Shown here in pieces: positions 8,492-19,010 of a stretch of 50,679 nucleotides of DNA. Made by a program: the position numbers and the translations under genes. Source of the stretch: Chroococcus sp. CMT-3BRIN-NPC107 (GTDB lineage: Bacteria; Cyanobacteriota; Cyanobacteriia; Cyanobacteriales; Chroococcidiopsidaceae); assembly GCA_019359635.1 (NCBI GenBank), contig JAHHGY010000026.1, positions 1 through 50,679 of the forward strand, in the 5' to 3' direction. The notes under the pieces are model-generated. The model was not told where the DNA came from. It was given only the letters and a program-made list of their open reading frames with translations, and made no database searches. The stretch's first letter is position 1, and each line of letters begins with the position of its first letter.

Positions 8492-9349
8492 TTAAGACCC
8501 CCGGCGTTGTGAATTTTTGGAGCGGTGTTTTTGGGGAGGAAGTTGATAAAACTCTCCTTGAGGAAATAATTGAATTTGTAGTTCTTCATAGCTGCCCTCA
8601 AAGTCGCAGCTACCGTACAAAGGACATTGACGGCAATAAACTCCTTCAGTATGGCGTTCTAAGTTTTCGCGGTTGAAAAAATATGGTTTTTGGCTAAAGG
8701 TACTCGCCACCCATTGCCAAGACAGATTATTACTAGCAGGATCGCCATCTAACAAATGTTGTAAAAACCAGAGAGCGCCAGCTTGCCAGCGAATAGAACG
8801 CCAATGCACTATATAAGCTGCCAGCCACAATCGGGCATGATTGTGCAAATAACCAGTTTCGCGCAACTGGTAGCTAAAACTATCAATGCAAAAGAGCTTA
8901 GTTGTGCCATTTGTAATGTCATCGGGCAATACTTCAGCATAGTTTTCGGGTGTATAACCAGTTTTATAAAAGTCTCGATCTTGCCAAATACCATCACCAA
9001 GCTGGGCGTAAAGCCGTTGCCAATAATCGCGCCAGCCTAATTCGTTTATTAGCTTAGTAGCTTCTTCTTTTTGCTGTACCTGTTTGAGAATGCGATCGCG
9101 AATTTCTGCTAGGCTCAAAACCCCGTAACGAATATAAGGCGATAACCTAGTCACCGCACCAGTTAAAAAATTGCGCGAACTAGCGTATTGGGCAGGGTTT
9201 ACCTGTTCTAGTAATACTTGGGCGGCTTTGCGTCCACCGATAGTTTGACTAATGCAATCGTCTCGTTGGGTAGCTTGGGGAAATTGCGCTTGGAGGTAAG
9301 CAATTAGTTCCTCCGAGTTGGCAAATTCCCGTTGCATATCTTTATTCAT
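8492..9349 (-). CDS. Stand-alone photolyase/cryptochrome FAD-binding domain protein
   Basis: A 285-residue protein corresponding to only the C-terminal FAD-binding half of photolyases and cryptochromes. Recognisable blocks are SRNFLTGAVTRLSPYIRYGV (phosphate/FAD site), INELGWRDYWQRLY, LHNHARLWLAAYIVHWRSIR and FLQHLLDGDPASNNLSWQWV. Tryptophans corresponding to the E. coli photolyase electron-transfer residues W359 and W382 appear retained (RSIRW, LSWQW). The paired Asn near flavin N5 is also present. Near the C-terminus is a cysteine cluster, YCRQCPLYGSC, which could bind metal. The normal N-terminal alpha/beta domain is missing here and is encoded by the next gene. Confidence 0.88.
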   Translation of the reverse strand: MNKDMQREFANSEELIAYLQAQFPQATQRDDCISQTIGGRKAAQVLLEQVNPAQYASSRNFLTGAVTRLSPYIRYGVLSLAEIRDRILKQVQQKEEATKLINELGWRDYWQRLYAQLGDGIWQDRDFYKTGYTPENYAEVLPDDITNGTTKLFCIDSFSYQLRETGYLHNHARLWLAAYIVHWRSIRWQAGALWFLQHLLDGDPASNNLSWQWVASTFSQKPYFFNRENLERHTEGVYCRQCPLYGSCDFEGSYEELQIQLFPQGEFYQLPPQKHRSKNSQRRGS

Positions 9350-9713
9350 AATCAGAGTATTTTTTGTTATTGCCGTTAGTCACTATAACTATTGTGAATT
9401 AATACTTTAGGCTGCTGGAGAAATTTTGACTGAAATTAGTTGGCAAGCTCGATCTCATTTTAAGTGTAGGTAAACGCGACCGCACTTCTGCCTTTTTTCT
9501 CAACTTAATACTTGTATTTTTAGATATGCGATCGCCGATAACTTCTCTAGAGTTACCAACGCAGCCAACCATCTTTGCTTACTAATCTCGTTTACAAACA
9601 GACAATCTTAACGGACTTTTCAGTATTAGTATAACTATTTGTTCAACTAAAATTTTCTGTATAATCTTTTACTTAGTAATAATGTACCAGCGTCACAGCC
9701 ATTTTTAAGCATA

Positions 9714-9775
9714 ATATATAGAAAAATTCTGCTTAACATTCCTATTTGGAGATTACATAGAACTTTTCTATATAT
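9714..9775. repeat. Long inverted repeat with 28-base loop
   Basis: ATATATAGAAAAATTCT (9714-9730) and AGAACTTTTCTATATAT (9759-9775) are complementary at 16 of 17 positions. The structure could be a small mobile-element relic, a hairpin RNA or a protein-binding site. No T-run follows, so a terminator is unlikely. Confidence 0.55.
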
Positions 9776-9846
9776 CCACTCTGTACGGGGATTTTATCCA
9801 GAAAAGTTGTGTAGCAAAGCTCGAAGCGATCGCCAATTAACCCACT

Positions 9847-9866
9847 AAGCACTACAATTAGTGCTT
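9847..9866. repeat. Perfect 8-bp stem-loop upstream of the amidase gene
   Basis: AAGCACTA (9847-9854) and TAGTGCTT (9859-9866) around a four-base loop, 31 bases before the amidase ATG. It could be an operator or a leader hairpin. Confidence 0.45.
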
Positions 9867-9897
9867 TAAAACTGGCACTCGCAATTGAAAAATACCA

Positions 9898-11298
9898 ATG
9901 AATCAAACTGATTTAGCCTTTAGTTCCGCCCTTACTCAAGCGCAATTAATTAGTAGTCGCCAACTATCGCCCTTAGAATTAGTAGAACTTTATCTACAAC
10001 GCATTGAGCAGTTAGATAGCCAGCTTGGTAGTTATTTTACGGTAATGGCAGAAAGTGCGATCGCCGATGCTAGAGCTAAAACTGAAGTATTAGCTAATAG
10101 TCGCGCCCAACTTCCGCCTTTTTTTGGCGTACCCATAGCGATTAAAGACCTCAATAGCGTTGCTGGGGTTCGCTGTACCTACGGTTCTCCGGCTTTAATG
10201 GAAAATATAGCAACCTACGATGATGGTGTCGTTACCCGTCTTAAACAAGCTGGATTTATTATTTTAGGTAAAACCGCTACATCTGAACTGGGTTCCTTTC
10301 CTTACACCGAACCATTAGGCTTTCCCCCCACGCGCAATCCTTGGAATTTGGACTATACCGCCGGAGGTTCTAGCGGTGGTAGTGCGGCGGCGGTGGCGGC
10401 GGGTTTGTGTGCGGTGGCGCAAGGTTCTGATGGTGGTGGTTCGGTACGCGGGCCAGCTTTTTGTTGTGGATTGGTGGGGATTAAACCCTCAAGAGGAAGA
10501 GTATCTTACGCACCTGTAGGCGATCGCCTTAGTGGTATTCCTGCTATTGGTGCGTTGGCGCGAAATGTTGCGGATGCGGCAGCTATGCTTGATGTGATGG
10601 CGGGTTATGTAACGGGCGATCCTTATTGGCTACCAGCACCAGAAACATCGTTTTTGAGCGCTGCAAGTAGAACCCCAAAACCTTTAAAAATTGCCTTTTC
10701 TACCAGCATTCCACCTTTGGGCGAAGCAGAAAATCAATGCAGCCAAGCGGTTTTAGATACCGTTAAGGTGTTAGCAGAGTTAGGTCATAGTGTAGAAGCA
10801 AGTTGTCCCGATTTTACGGGTTTGACAGAACCTTTTACTGCCGTATGGCAAGCTGGGGTTGCTTATTCGGGCATTCCTAAAGAAGTGCTGCAACCGATGA
10901 ATCAATGGCTTTACGAGCAAACCGGGTCGGCGGGGGATTACTTACGGGCGGTGTCTCAAATGCAAGTAATCGCTCGAAAAATTGTGGCATTTTTTGACAC
11001 GATAGATGTATTAGTTTTACCTACTTATATGCACCCAACGATTAGAGTTGGCGAGTGGGCAAATCTTAGCCCCCAAGAGACTTTTGAGAAAATTATTAAT
11101 TGGGTTGCACCTTGTCCGCCCTTTAATGCTACTGGACAATGTGCGATCGCACTGCCCGCAGGTTTTGATTCAATAGGACTACCAATAGGCATTCAGTTAA
11201 TTGGTCATCCCGCCGCCGAAACTACTATAATTAGCCTCGCAGCACAGTTAGAAGCTGCTAAACCTTGGAACCAATATCGCCCCAAGTTTGCTGTATAA
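9898..11298 (+). CDS. Amidase-signature family amidase
   Basis: A 466-residue enzyme hydrolysing an amide bond of unknown substrate. The Ser-cisSer-Lys triad is visible: Lys83 in [13 protein letters not shown], the cis-Ser in [14 protein letters not shown] (residues 156-169) and the nucleophile Ser182 in [16 protein letters not shown]. It is the general amidase type rather than GatA of the Glu-tRNA amidotransferase, since no partner subunit is nearby and the C-terminal half differs. The C-terminus ([20 protein letters not shown]) is intact. The length is usual. Nothing around it indicates a pathway. Confidence 0.92.
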   Translation: MNQTDLAFSSALTQAQLISSRQLSPLELVELYLQRIEQLDSQLGSYFTVMAESAIADARAKTEVLANSRAQLPPFFGVPIAIKDLNSVAGVRCTYGSPALMENIATYDDGVVTRLKQAGFIILGKTATSELGSFPYTEPLGFPPTRNPWNLDYTAGGSSGGSAAAVAAGLCAVAQGSDGGGSVRGPAFCCGLVGIKPSRGRVSYAPVGDRLSGIPAIGALARNVADAAAMLDVMAGYVTGDPYWLPAPETSFLSAASRTPKPLKIAFSTSIPPLGEAENQCSQAVLDTVKVLAELGHSVEASCPDFTGLTEPFTAVWQAGVAYSGIPKEVLQPMNQWLYEQTGSAGDYLRAVSQMQVIARKIVAFFDTIDVLVLPTYMHPTIRVGEWANLSPQETFEKIINWVAPCPPFNATGQCAIALPAGFDSIGLPIGIQLIGHPAAETTIISLAAQLEAAKPWNQYRPKFAV

Positions 11299-11496
11299 AG
11301 ATATTTGTAAGCATATTTTTACAGATTTATTTATGACTGCTCAACTAGCATTTTTCCTAGAGCAATGCTTGTAGCTGCAATCTGTTCTTGAAATAACAGT
11401 ACAATTAATAAATACTTCGCTTTTAACATAAAAGCAGTTACTTATTCAAGAGGAATTAATATTCATAACTTAAATCAAGACACTGCTTTTGAAGCT

Positions 11497-12336
11497 TTGC
11501 TGATTCAACTCTGGCATAGCCACAGTTTTGACTTCACTAGCTATAAACGTCCTAGTTTAATGCGCCGCATTGAAAAACGGATGCAAATGTTGCCAATTTT
11601 TGGTTACAACAATTATGGCGATTACTTGAAAGAAAATCCAGGAGAATTTAATCACTTATTCAGCTTAATTGAAATTAACGTTACTAGCTTTTTTAGAGAT
11701 ACTCAAGTTTGGAATTATATAGCTACTCAAATTATTCCTCCTATTATTGCTAGCAAGTCTGAAACTGAGCCTATCCGAATCTGGAGTGCTGGCTGTGCCT
11801 CTGGAGAGGAAATTTACACTTTAGCTATAATCCTCGCCGAAGCGTTAGGAATAGAGGAGTTCCTAGCACGGGTCAAAATTTTTGCCACCGATATAGATAA
11901 TGACGTACTCCAGCAAGCTCGTAAGGGTGTATACAACGTCAATACTGTTGCTAATATTACTCCAACTCGGCTGAATAATTACTTCAACCCAGTTGATAAT
12001 TGCTACATCTTTCACAGACATCTCAAGCAAAATATTATCTTTAGCCAGCACAATCTAATTAAAGACGCACCGATGTCTAAAATTGATTTATTGGTATGTC
12101 GCAACGTGCTGATTTATTTAAATATAGATGCTCAAATCCGAGCTTTGGCGCGTTTCTATTTTGGTCTTACTGATAAAGGTTTTTTGTGTCTGGGTAAAGC
12201 CGAGATGCTGCCAATTAAAAGCACACATTTATTTACTCCAATCAATCTCCAAAATCACATTTTTACCAAAGTGCCTAAGCCGGAAGTAGACCAGTATTTA
12301 TTGCATCAGTCATTGGGTACGCCACCGCTAAACTAA
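11497..12336 (+). CDS. CheR-type protein-glutamate O-methyltransferase
   Basis: A SAM-dependent methyltransferase of the chemoreceptor (CheR) type. The N-terminal helical domain reads FDFTSYKRPSLMRRIEKRMQ. The SAM-binding core has RIWSAGCASGEEIYTLAIIL, KIFATDIDNDVLQQARKGVY and DLLVCRNVLIYL. The start is problematic: the frame as given starts at a TTG (11497), yet similarity to CheR (DTAFEALL...) continues upstream to at least 11479, and the region back to the stop near 11389 has no ATG, GTG or TTG. An AGAGGA ribosome site near 11447 suggests an ATT start at 11461. No cheB or receptor gene is adjacent. A large terminator hairpin overlaps the stop codon. Confidence 0.88.
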   Translation: MLIQLWHSHSFDFTSYKRPSLMRRIEKRMQMLPIFGYNNYGDYLKENPGEFNHLFSLIEINVTSFFRDTQVWNYIATQIIPPIIASKSETEPIRIWSAGCASGEEIYTLAIILAEALGIEEFLARVKIFATDIDNDVLQQARKGVYNVNTVANITPTRLNNYFNPVDNCYIFHRHLKQNIIFSQHNLIKDAPMSKIDLLVCRNVLIYLNIDAQIRALARFYFGLTDKGFLCLGKAEMLPIKSTHLFTPINLQNHIFTKVPKPEVDQYLLHQSLGTPPLN

Positions 12337-12375
12337 GTTAGACCCACTTCTCTTCAAAGAAGGGGTCTAACTTAG
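12333..12375. terminator. Long bidirectional terminator hairpin
   Basis: CTAAGTTAGACCC (12333-12345) pairs perfectly with GGGTCTAACTTAG (12363-12375). After one bulged A, CTTCT/AGAAG extends the stem inward to a six-base loop. TTTT follows on the plus side. It lies between the convergent cheR-like and ilvC genes, and the cheR stop codon is inside the 5' arm. Confidence 0.9.
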
Positions 12376-12377
12376 TT

Positions 12378-13691
<1,314 letters not shown>

Positions 13692-13889
13692 ATGACCAAT
13701 CCCCAATTCCCAGTTTCCGATCGCCAATCTTGGTATATTGTCAAGCTATCCCCTGGCAATTGCGAAATAATCTCTACCGAGCCATCGACTACGGAAGTAG
13801 AACAACAGTGGGGACCTTTTTCTTCCAAAGAAGAAGCGATCGCGCGACGGATTGGTTTAATTCGCGCGGGCAAATGCCAGCCTGTATAA
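13692..13889 (+). CDS. Small conserved cyanobacterial hypothetical protein
   Basis: A 65-residue soluble protein. The core, WYIVKLSPGNCEIIS followed by QWGPFSSKEEAIARRIGLIR and the ending AGKCQPV, looks like a small alpha/beta unit conserved in cyanobacteria; I cannot assign a function. The first ten or so residues (MTNPQFPVSD) are encoded by CCCCAAT-like repeat DNA, so the true N-terminus may have been replaced by, or captured from, the repeat. It converges with the CtpA-family gene with two bases between the stop codons. Confidence 0.7.
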   Translation: MTNPQFPVSDRQSWYIVKLSPGNCEIISTEPSTTEVEQQWGPFSSKEEAIARRIGLIRAGKCQPV

Positions 13890-13891
13890 AA

Positions 13892-15178
13892 CTATCGCAC
13901 TGCTTCGGCTCTAGTACGCTGGGCGGCTATTTGTTGATTTAGAACGGAGATTGCTTTGTCGTACTGAGGATCGCCGGGAGTGCCTACCTTTGTGCGATCG
14001 CTTACTAACTTTTCTTTTTGTTTTTCGGTTAGTTCCAATATCACATCGGGCTTAATTCCAGCTTTATTGATATCGCGACCGCTAGGAGTAAAGTATTTAG
14101 AGATCGTTACTGCTATTGCTGATTCCCCATCGCCTAAACTCCGCACCGATTGTACTAAGCCTTTGCCAAAGGTTTTTGTCCCTACCAAAACAGCCCGTTT
14201 ATTGTCTTGTAATGCGCCGGAAAGGATTTCACTAGCACTTGCCGATCCACCATCTACCAATACCACTACTGGTTTATCAGTAAGAGCGCGATTTTTGGCT
14301 TTTTCTAGGTCTCTTGTGCCGCGCCGATCTACCGTAGACACAATTGTGCCTTCATCTAGCCACATTTGGGCAATTTCGACACTAGAGTAGAGCAATCCGC
14401 CGGGATTTGAGCGTAAATCTAAGATATATCCAGCTACCTTTTTTTTCTCCAAATCTTTAATAGCATTACGCATTTCGGAGGAAGCGTTAGCACTAAACTG
14501 ATTTAGGCGAATGTAACCCGTACCGCCATTAGCACCGCTTTGATAGCTGTAGCGGACTGGGTGCAGTTCAATTTTTGCGCGTTTGACACGAAACTGCTTT
14601 TGCTGCTTGTTTCGCATAATTGTAATGCTAACTTCTGTACCTGGCTTACCGCGAATTAACGATACGGCTTCATTAATATTCATCCCTTGAGTGCTTTTAT
14701 TATCAATTTTGAGGATGATATCTTTTGCCAAAATTCCCGCCGCCGCCGCCGGAGTGCCTTCCATCGGGGCAATTACAGTTATTTTTTTAGTTTTTTCATC
14801 CGGGGCGATTTGAATGCCAATACCTGAAAGTTCTCCTGAAGTTTCTACTTGCAAACTCTTAAATTCTTCCGGGTCCATGAAGCGAGTGTAAGGATCTTCT
14901 AGCTTCTCCAGCATCTGGCGGATAGCTTTGTAGGCATCCTGTTTAGTTGTATAGGTGCGGCTTAAATATTCTTTACGGACATTTTGCCAATCTACTTGGT
15001 TAAATGTGCCATCTACATAACTGCGATCGATAACTTGCCAAACTTCATCTACTAATTCTTTGGGACTTTCTTTAAAAAAAGCTTTACCCGGTGAATAAAC
15101 GCCAGAGATGTTGACAGCAAATGCCGTTAACATTGCGGCGGTAGCACCTATCACAAGCCCTTGTTTTGAAATTGCCAT
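13892..15178 (-). CDS. Carboxyl-terminal processing protease (S41, CtpA/CtpB family)
   Basis: A 428-residue secreted or thylakoid-lumen serine protease from the ATG at 15178. The frame extends to a GTG at 15235, but cyanobacterial homologues begin at the signal-anchor (M.ISKQGLVIGATAA). Order: signal peptide, helical region (SPKELVDEVWQVIDRSYVDG), PDZ domain (about residues 100-185, LSGIGIQIAPDEKTKKITVI), then the catalytic domain. The Ser lies in GGSASASEILSGALQDN and the Lys in GTKTFGKGLVQSVRSLGDG, forming the Ser-Lys dyad. The family includes the D1 C-terminal processing protease of photosystem II; three paralogues are usual in cyanobacteria and I cannot say which one this is. Confidence 0.93.
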   Translation of the reverse strand: MAISKQGLVIGATAAMLTAFAVNISGVYSPGKAFFKESPKELVDEVWQVIDRSYVDGTFNQVDWQNVRKEYLSRTYTTKQDAYKAIRQMLEKLEDPYTRFMDPEEFKSLQVETSGELSGIGIQIAPDEKTKKITVIAPMEGTPAAAAGILAKDIILKIDNKSTQGMNINEAVSLIRGKPGTEVSITIMRNKQQKQFRVKRAKIELHPVRYSYQSGANGGTGYIRLNQFSANASSEMRNAIKDLEKKKVAGYILDLRSNPGGLLYSSVEIAQMWLDEGTIVSTVDRRGTRDLEKAKNRALTDKPVVVLVDGGSASASEILSGALQDNKRAVLVGTKTFGKGLVQSVRSLGDGESAIAVTISKYFTPSGRDINKAGIKPDVILELTEKQKEKLVSDRTKVGTPGDPQYDKAISVLNQQIAAQRTRAEAVR

Positions 15179-15266
15179 AATGACTGCTGTAACCGGAGAA
15201 AAATGCTCGTGGTTGTAGTACGCCCAATTTAACACAGGTAGCTAACAAGGGCTTGAGTAAGAACTC

Positions 15267-16466
15267 TTAGGGATCGATCCAGCGATCGTCAGCTTTAATT
15301 AAATTAATTAGTTCCTTAACTCCTTCAGTTTCTGGGACTTTTTTAATTTCTTCTCGACCGCGATACAAAGAAATATAACCTGGTTGCTTGCCGACATAGC
15401 CATAATCAGCATCTGCCATTTCTCCAGGGCCATTAACAATACAACCCATAACGGCGATATCTAAGCCTGTTAAGTGTTTTGTTGCTTCTCGTACTTCGTG
15501 CAATACTTCTTCTAAATTAAACAAAGTTCGACCGCAAGAAGGACAAGCAACGTATTCCACCATTGTTTTTCGCAATCCCAAGGCTTGCAGAATGCTGTAA
15601 CAAACGGGGATTTCTTTTTCTGGCGCTTCAGTAATTGATACGCGGATCGTATCGCCAATTCCATCGGCTAAAAGTGGCGCAATTCCCGCCGTTGACTTAA
15701 TGCGCCCGTACTCTCCATCTCCGGCTTCGGTAACGCCTAAATGTAAGGGGTAATCCATCCCTAATTCGTCCATACGCCGCGCCATTAAGCGGTAAGCAGC
15801 TACCATTACTGGAACGCGGGAGGCTTTAAGGGAAATTACGATATTGCCAAAGTCTAGAGACTCGCAGATACGGATAAATTCTAGCGCCGACTCTACCATG
15901 CCTTCGGGAGTGTCGCCATAGGTAAATAGCATCCTTTCGGCTAAAGATCCGTGATTTACGCCGATTCTCATTGCTTTACCGCGATCGCGCAATGATACTA
16001 CTAATGGTTTTAAAGTTTCGCGGATTTTCTCCCCAATTTCATCAAAGTCTGCTTGGGTATATTCGGTAGTTTTTGGTTTTTCAAATACATAGAGTCCTGG
16101 ATTGATGCGGACTTTATCGACGTGTTTGGCAACTTCTAGGGCGATTTTCATCCCATTATGATGTACGTCAGCAACCAAGGGGACGCTTTGATAAGTCAGG
16201 GCTAATTTTTGCTTAATTTCTGCTAAAGCTTTGGCGTGCGCCATACTTGGTACAGTGACGCGAACAATTTCACAGCCAATTTCATGCAGACGACGAATTG
16301 CTGCTACCGAACCATCTATATCTAAAGTGTCTTCGTTAATCATCGACTGCACTACCACTGGGTAGCCGCCGCCAATGGTAATATTACCGACTTTGACTGG
16401 TCGAGTTTTGCGTCGGTGGATGGTAGTATCTAGTTGCTGATTTGCTGGGTTTGTCAGGGTTTGCAT
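15267..16466 (-). CDS. ispG: 4-hydroxy-3-methylbut-2-en-1-yl diphosphate synthase
   Basis: A 399-residue [4Fe-4S] enzyme converting MEcPP to HMBPP in the MEP isoprenoid pathway; in cyanobacteria it draws electrons from ferredoxin. The barrel opens with [20 protein letters not shown] and contains [18 protein letters not shown]. The three cluster cysteines are Cys308 and Cys311 ([14 protein letters not shown]) and Cys342 ([18 protein letters not shown]). I chose the ATG at 16466; a TTG at 16508 opens the frame earlier but adds 14 residues not typical of the family. It follows the flavoprotein gene on the same strand after about 80 bases. Confidence 0.97.
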   Translation of the reverse strand: MQTLTNPANQQLDTTIHRRKTRPVKVGNITIGGGYPVVVQSMINEDTLDIDGSVAAIRRLHEIGCEIVRVTVPSMAHAKALAEIKQKLALTYQSVPLVADVHHNGMKIALEVAKHVDKVRINPGLYVFEKPKTTEYTQADFDEIGEKIRETLKPLVVSLRDRGKAMRIGVNHGSLAERMLFTYGDTPEGMVESALEFIRICESLDFGNIVISLKASRVPVMVAAYRLMARRMDELGMDYPLHLGVTEAGDGEYGRIKSTAGIAPLLADGIGDTIRVSITEAPEKEIPVCYSILQALGLRKTMVEYVACPSCGRTLFNLEEVLHEVREATKHLTGLDIAVMGCIVNGPGEMADADYGYVGKQPGYISLYRGREEIKKVPETEGVKELINLIKADDRWIDP

Positions 16467-16546
16467 AACCTGTAGGGGATGAATTAGTAAGGGAAAAACC
16501 ACCGACAAGCTAAATATCTTGTCCCGTTTAAGATTTTAGCGCGAAC

Positions 16547-17854
16547 TTAGCGCCCGAAAGCAAAGATTTCTGAGAAGCTGGGATATATGGGGAATAAATG
16601 AGAAATTGCTTCTATTTTTATTTTTTGGGCGATCGCTAAAGCAATAATATTAATTAATTCCCCCGCTTGAGAATTAATTATTGTTGCTCCTAATATTTCT
16701 CCGTTGCGGTGGGTAACTAATTTATATATCCCGGTAGTTTCTTCTGTTAATTGGGTCGCCGCTATATTTTTAAAGTAGTGCTTTGATACCACAACATCGC
16801 TATAGAATTGTTTTGCTTGGGTTTCAGTAAATCCTACTTGAGCTATTTGGGGGTTGGTAGCAATTGCCCAGGGAATATTTTGATAATTAACCTTTGTTTT
16901 CGATGAAAATAAAGCATTATCTACAGCAATTTTCACCTCATAATTACTAATATTAGTATCAGAATAACCGCCGATTACGTCTCCACAAGCGTAAATTTGA
17001 GAATTTGTGGTTTGCAGTCGTGAATTTACTTTAATGCTACGTTGATTGTATTGAACTTTTACAGCTTCTAAATGTAAGTTTTCTACCTTAGCTTGATAGC
17101 CAGCGCACGCTAAAATCTCATCAGTTTCAATAGCTTCATTGCCTGCCTGAATCCATTTTTTACCATTGATTTCTTTAATTTGGCTAACAGGGGTTTCTGT
17201 CAGCACCCTTACACCATCGGCTTCTAAGATAGCTTGAACTAAATAAGATATATCAGCGTCTAGACTAGGCAAGACTTGTAGCGTTTTGACAATCAAAGTA
17301 ATATTAAAACCCAAGTTCTGCAAAATTTGCGCCCAGACAATACTATCGGGGTTGCCACCAATAATTACCCAATTTTTTCCTACTTTAGTTACATCTAACT
17401 GCTGCCCAATATTAGCAGGGGTAAAATAATTGCTAAACTCCACTCCCATAGTTTTTGGGATAGCGCCTGTTGCAATCAAATAAGAACGGGCGCTAAGTTT
17501 ACGGTTATTGGCTTTAATAAGCAGTTCGCGGCTAAACTTTGCTTTGCCAACAATTACATCTATGCCTATTGCCGCTAATATTGCTAAAGAATATTGTTCC
17601 TCTATATTGGCAATGACATTCTCCATCCATTGCCTAACTTGTACCCAACTAAGAGGTGTTTGGTTATTAGCAGGAATAAAAAATTGGTTTTTTACTTGCC
17701 TAATCTGACTTAAAACATGAGGTATAAGAAAATTAAATGGCGTTGTTTTTTCAGGTTCAATAAGCGCAACTTTTTTATGCTGCTCCATTGCCCAAATAGC
17801 TGCATAACGTCCGGCAAAAGAACCGCCAATAATTACTAAATCGTGATCCGCCAT
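16547..17854 (-). CDS. FAD-dependent pyridine nucleotide-disulfide oxidoreductase family protein lacking the redox disulfide
   Basis: A 435-residue two-dinucleotide-domain flavoprotein. The FAD fold begins LVIIGGSFAGRYAAIWAMEQ, the NAD(P) fold is WVIIGGNPDSIVWAQILQNL, the second FAD contact is IYACGDVIGGYSDT, and a C-terminal dimerisation domain follows (PQIAQVGFTETQAKQF). In dihydrolipoamide dehydrogenase and mercuric reductase relatives a CxxxxC pair follows the first helix; here the segment IEPEKTTPFNFLIPHVLS has no cysteine. It is therefore unlikely to catalyse thiol-disulfide exchange and may act as a diaphorase or quinone reductase. It lies 21 bases downstream of the CobD-like gene, probably cotranscribed. 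Confidence 0.88.
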   Translation of the reverse strand: MADHDLVIIGGSFAGRYAAIWAMEQHKKVALIEPEKTTPFNFLIPHVLSQIRQVKNQFFIPANNQTPLSWVQVRQWMENVIANIEEQYSLAILAAIGIDVIVGKAKFSRELLIKANNRKLSARSYLIATGAIPKTMGVEFSNYFTPANIGQQLDVTKVGKNWVIIGGNPDSIVWAQILQNLGFNITLIVKTLQVLPSLDADISYLVQAILEADGVRVLTETPVSQIKEINGKKWIQAGNEAIETDEILACAGYQAKVENLHLEAVKVQYNQRSIKVNSRLQTTNSQIYACGDVIGGYSDTNISNYEVKIAVDNALFSSKTKVNYQNIPWAIATNPQIAQVGFTETQAKQFYSDVVVSKHYFKNIAATQLTEETTGIYKLVTHRNGEILGATIINSQAGELINIIALAIAQKIKIEAISHLFPIYPSFSEIFAFGR

Positions 17855-17875
17855 AGGTTGTTTTTGAGAATGGCG

Positions 17876-19006
17876 CTAATTAATTAGGGATTGGGCGATC
17901 GCATTTACTAATTGCTCGTTTTCCCTTGGCGACTTCACTGCTACTCGAAAATAGCTATCGCCAAGTTCGGGAAAACTAAGGCAATCGCGAATTAGTATCC
18001 TGTGCTGCTGCAACAAGCGGTGCTGAAGCTGTTGAACGGAGCTAGTACACTGTACCAATAAAAAGTTTGCCGCGCTCTCCCAAGGCTGCAATCCTGGCAG
18101 TTGAGACAAACTTGTAAATAGTTGTTCTCGCGCCTTTGGTAGCCAATCCCAAGTTTGCTGTTGAAAAGCTGTATCTTGAATAATTGCCATAGCCGCCGCC
18201 GCCGCTAAATTGCTTACAGGCCAAGGATCGCGCCGAGATTGCCAAAGTTTTAGCCTGTCGGGGTGAGAAATCGCATAGCCTAGCCTTAGTCCGGGTAAAC
18301 TATAAAACTTAGTTAGCGATCGCAAAATTACTAAATTCGGATATTTGGCAACTAGCGGGATTAGGCTTTGTTGCTGCTCTGGTGGCAAAAAATCCATAAA
18401 AGCTTCATCCACCACAACTAAGGCAAATTCATCTAAGTAGGGCGCAATAGACTCATTTTTAAATAACTTACCCGTGGGATTGTGGGGATTATTTAATAAT
18501 AGCCCCCGCTCCGAAGGAGAGTAGGAGTGGAGGCTTGATTGCGCGGACAACAAAAAATTGCGAAGCCCTAACCCTTGCGCGCTTGCGCTATCGCCTTGTG
18601 ATGCACCTAACTCTTGACAAGCGCCAAAAATCGGAAATGGATGGATATTAGCATCAAAAGCCTTAAGAGCGCGCCAATAATCGCCAAAAGCTGGAGTAAC
18701 TAAAGCGGTAGCAGCCAAGGTTGCTAAGTCCCAGCCTGCCCAAGTAAGTAACTCTGCCGAGCCGTTACCCGGCAGAATCCAATCGGGGGATAATTGATGC
18801 AATTTGCCTATAGCCATTCGCAATTCCCGATAGTCTGGATCGGGATAATGACTAAGGCTTGCCAGATTAGCAACGATGGCAGACATCGCACTTTTAGGTG
18901 GCCCTAAAGGGCTAATACTGGCAGAAAAATCAATAATTGCATCGGGAGGACAGCCAGCTATGGTTGCTGCCCAAGCTAAATTTCCTCCATGTACAGGCTG
19001 TGCCAA
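17876..19006 (-). CDS. cobD: Threonine-phosphate decarboxylase-like PLP enzyme (CobD/HisC family)
   Basis: A 376-residue fold-type I aminotransferase-like protein. The opening HGGNLAWAATIAGCPPDAII plus DFSASISPLGPP is characteristic of CobD, which makes the aminopropanol phosphate linker for the cobalamin nucleotide loop. Further motifs are LPGNGSAELL, LNNPHNPTGKLF, VVVDEAFMDF and the PLP-lysine region LRSLTKFYSLPGLRLGY. Residues about 136-167 (QGDSASAQGLGLRNFLL onward) look like an in-frame insertion of repeat-like DNA, listed separately. It begins four bases after the HU gene. Most cyanobacteria make pseudocobalamin, so the physiological product is uncertain. Confidence 0.85.
   Translation of the reverse strand: MAQPVHGGNLAWAATIAGCPPDAIIDFSASISPLGPPKSAMSAIVANLASLSHYPDPDYRELRMAIGKLHQLSPDWILPGNGSAELLTWAGWDLATLAATALVTPAFGDYWRALKAFDANIHPFPIFGACQELGASQGDSASAQGLGLRNFLLSAQSSLHSYSPSERGLLLNNPHNPTGKLFKNESIAPYLDEFALVVVDEAFMDFLPPEQQQSLIPLVAKYPNLVILRSLTKFYSLPGLRLGYAISHPDRLKLWQSRRDPWPVSNLAAAAAMAIIQDTAFQQQTWDWLPKAREQLFTSLSQLPGLQPWESAANFLLVQCTSSVQQLQHRLLQQHRILIRDCLSFPELGDSYFRVAVKSPRENEQLVNAIAQSLIN
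18505..18600. repeat. Probable in-frame repeat insertion within the cobD-like gene
   Basis: This stretch contains small palindromes (CTCCGAAGGAG near 18509; TTGCGCGCTTGCGC near 18576, overlapping GCGCTATCGCC) and encodes a low-complexity Ser/Gln/Leu segment absent from the usual CobD core between the strand before it and LNNPHNPTG. It resembles short palindromic repeats that spread in large cyanobacterial genomes. Boundaries are approximate. Confidence 0.45.
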
Positions 19007-19010
19007 GCTT

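Larger units (their letters stand above)
9350..9897. other. 548-base intergenic region
   Basis: AT-rich and without a credible reading frame. It contains GCGATCG-type octamers, a 17-bp imperfect inverted repeat at 9714-9775 and a short perfect hairpin at 9847-9866, listed separately. It separates the divergent photolyase operon and the amidase gene, so promoters for both should lie here, but I could not place them with confidence. Confidence 0.6.
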
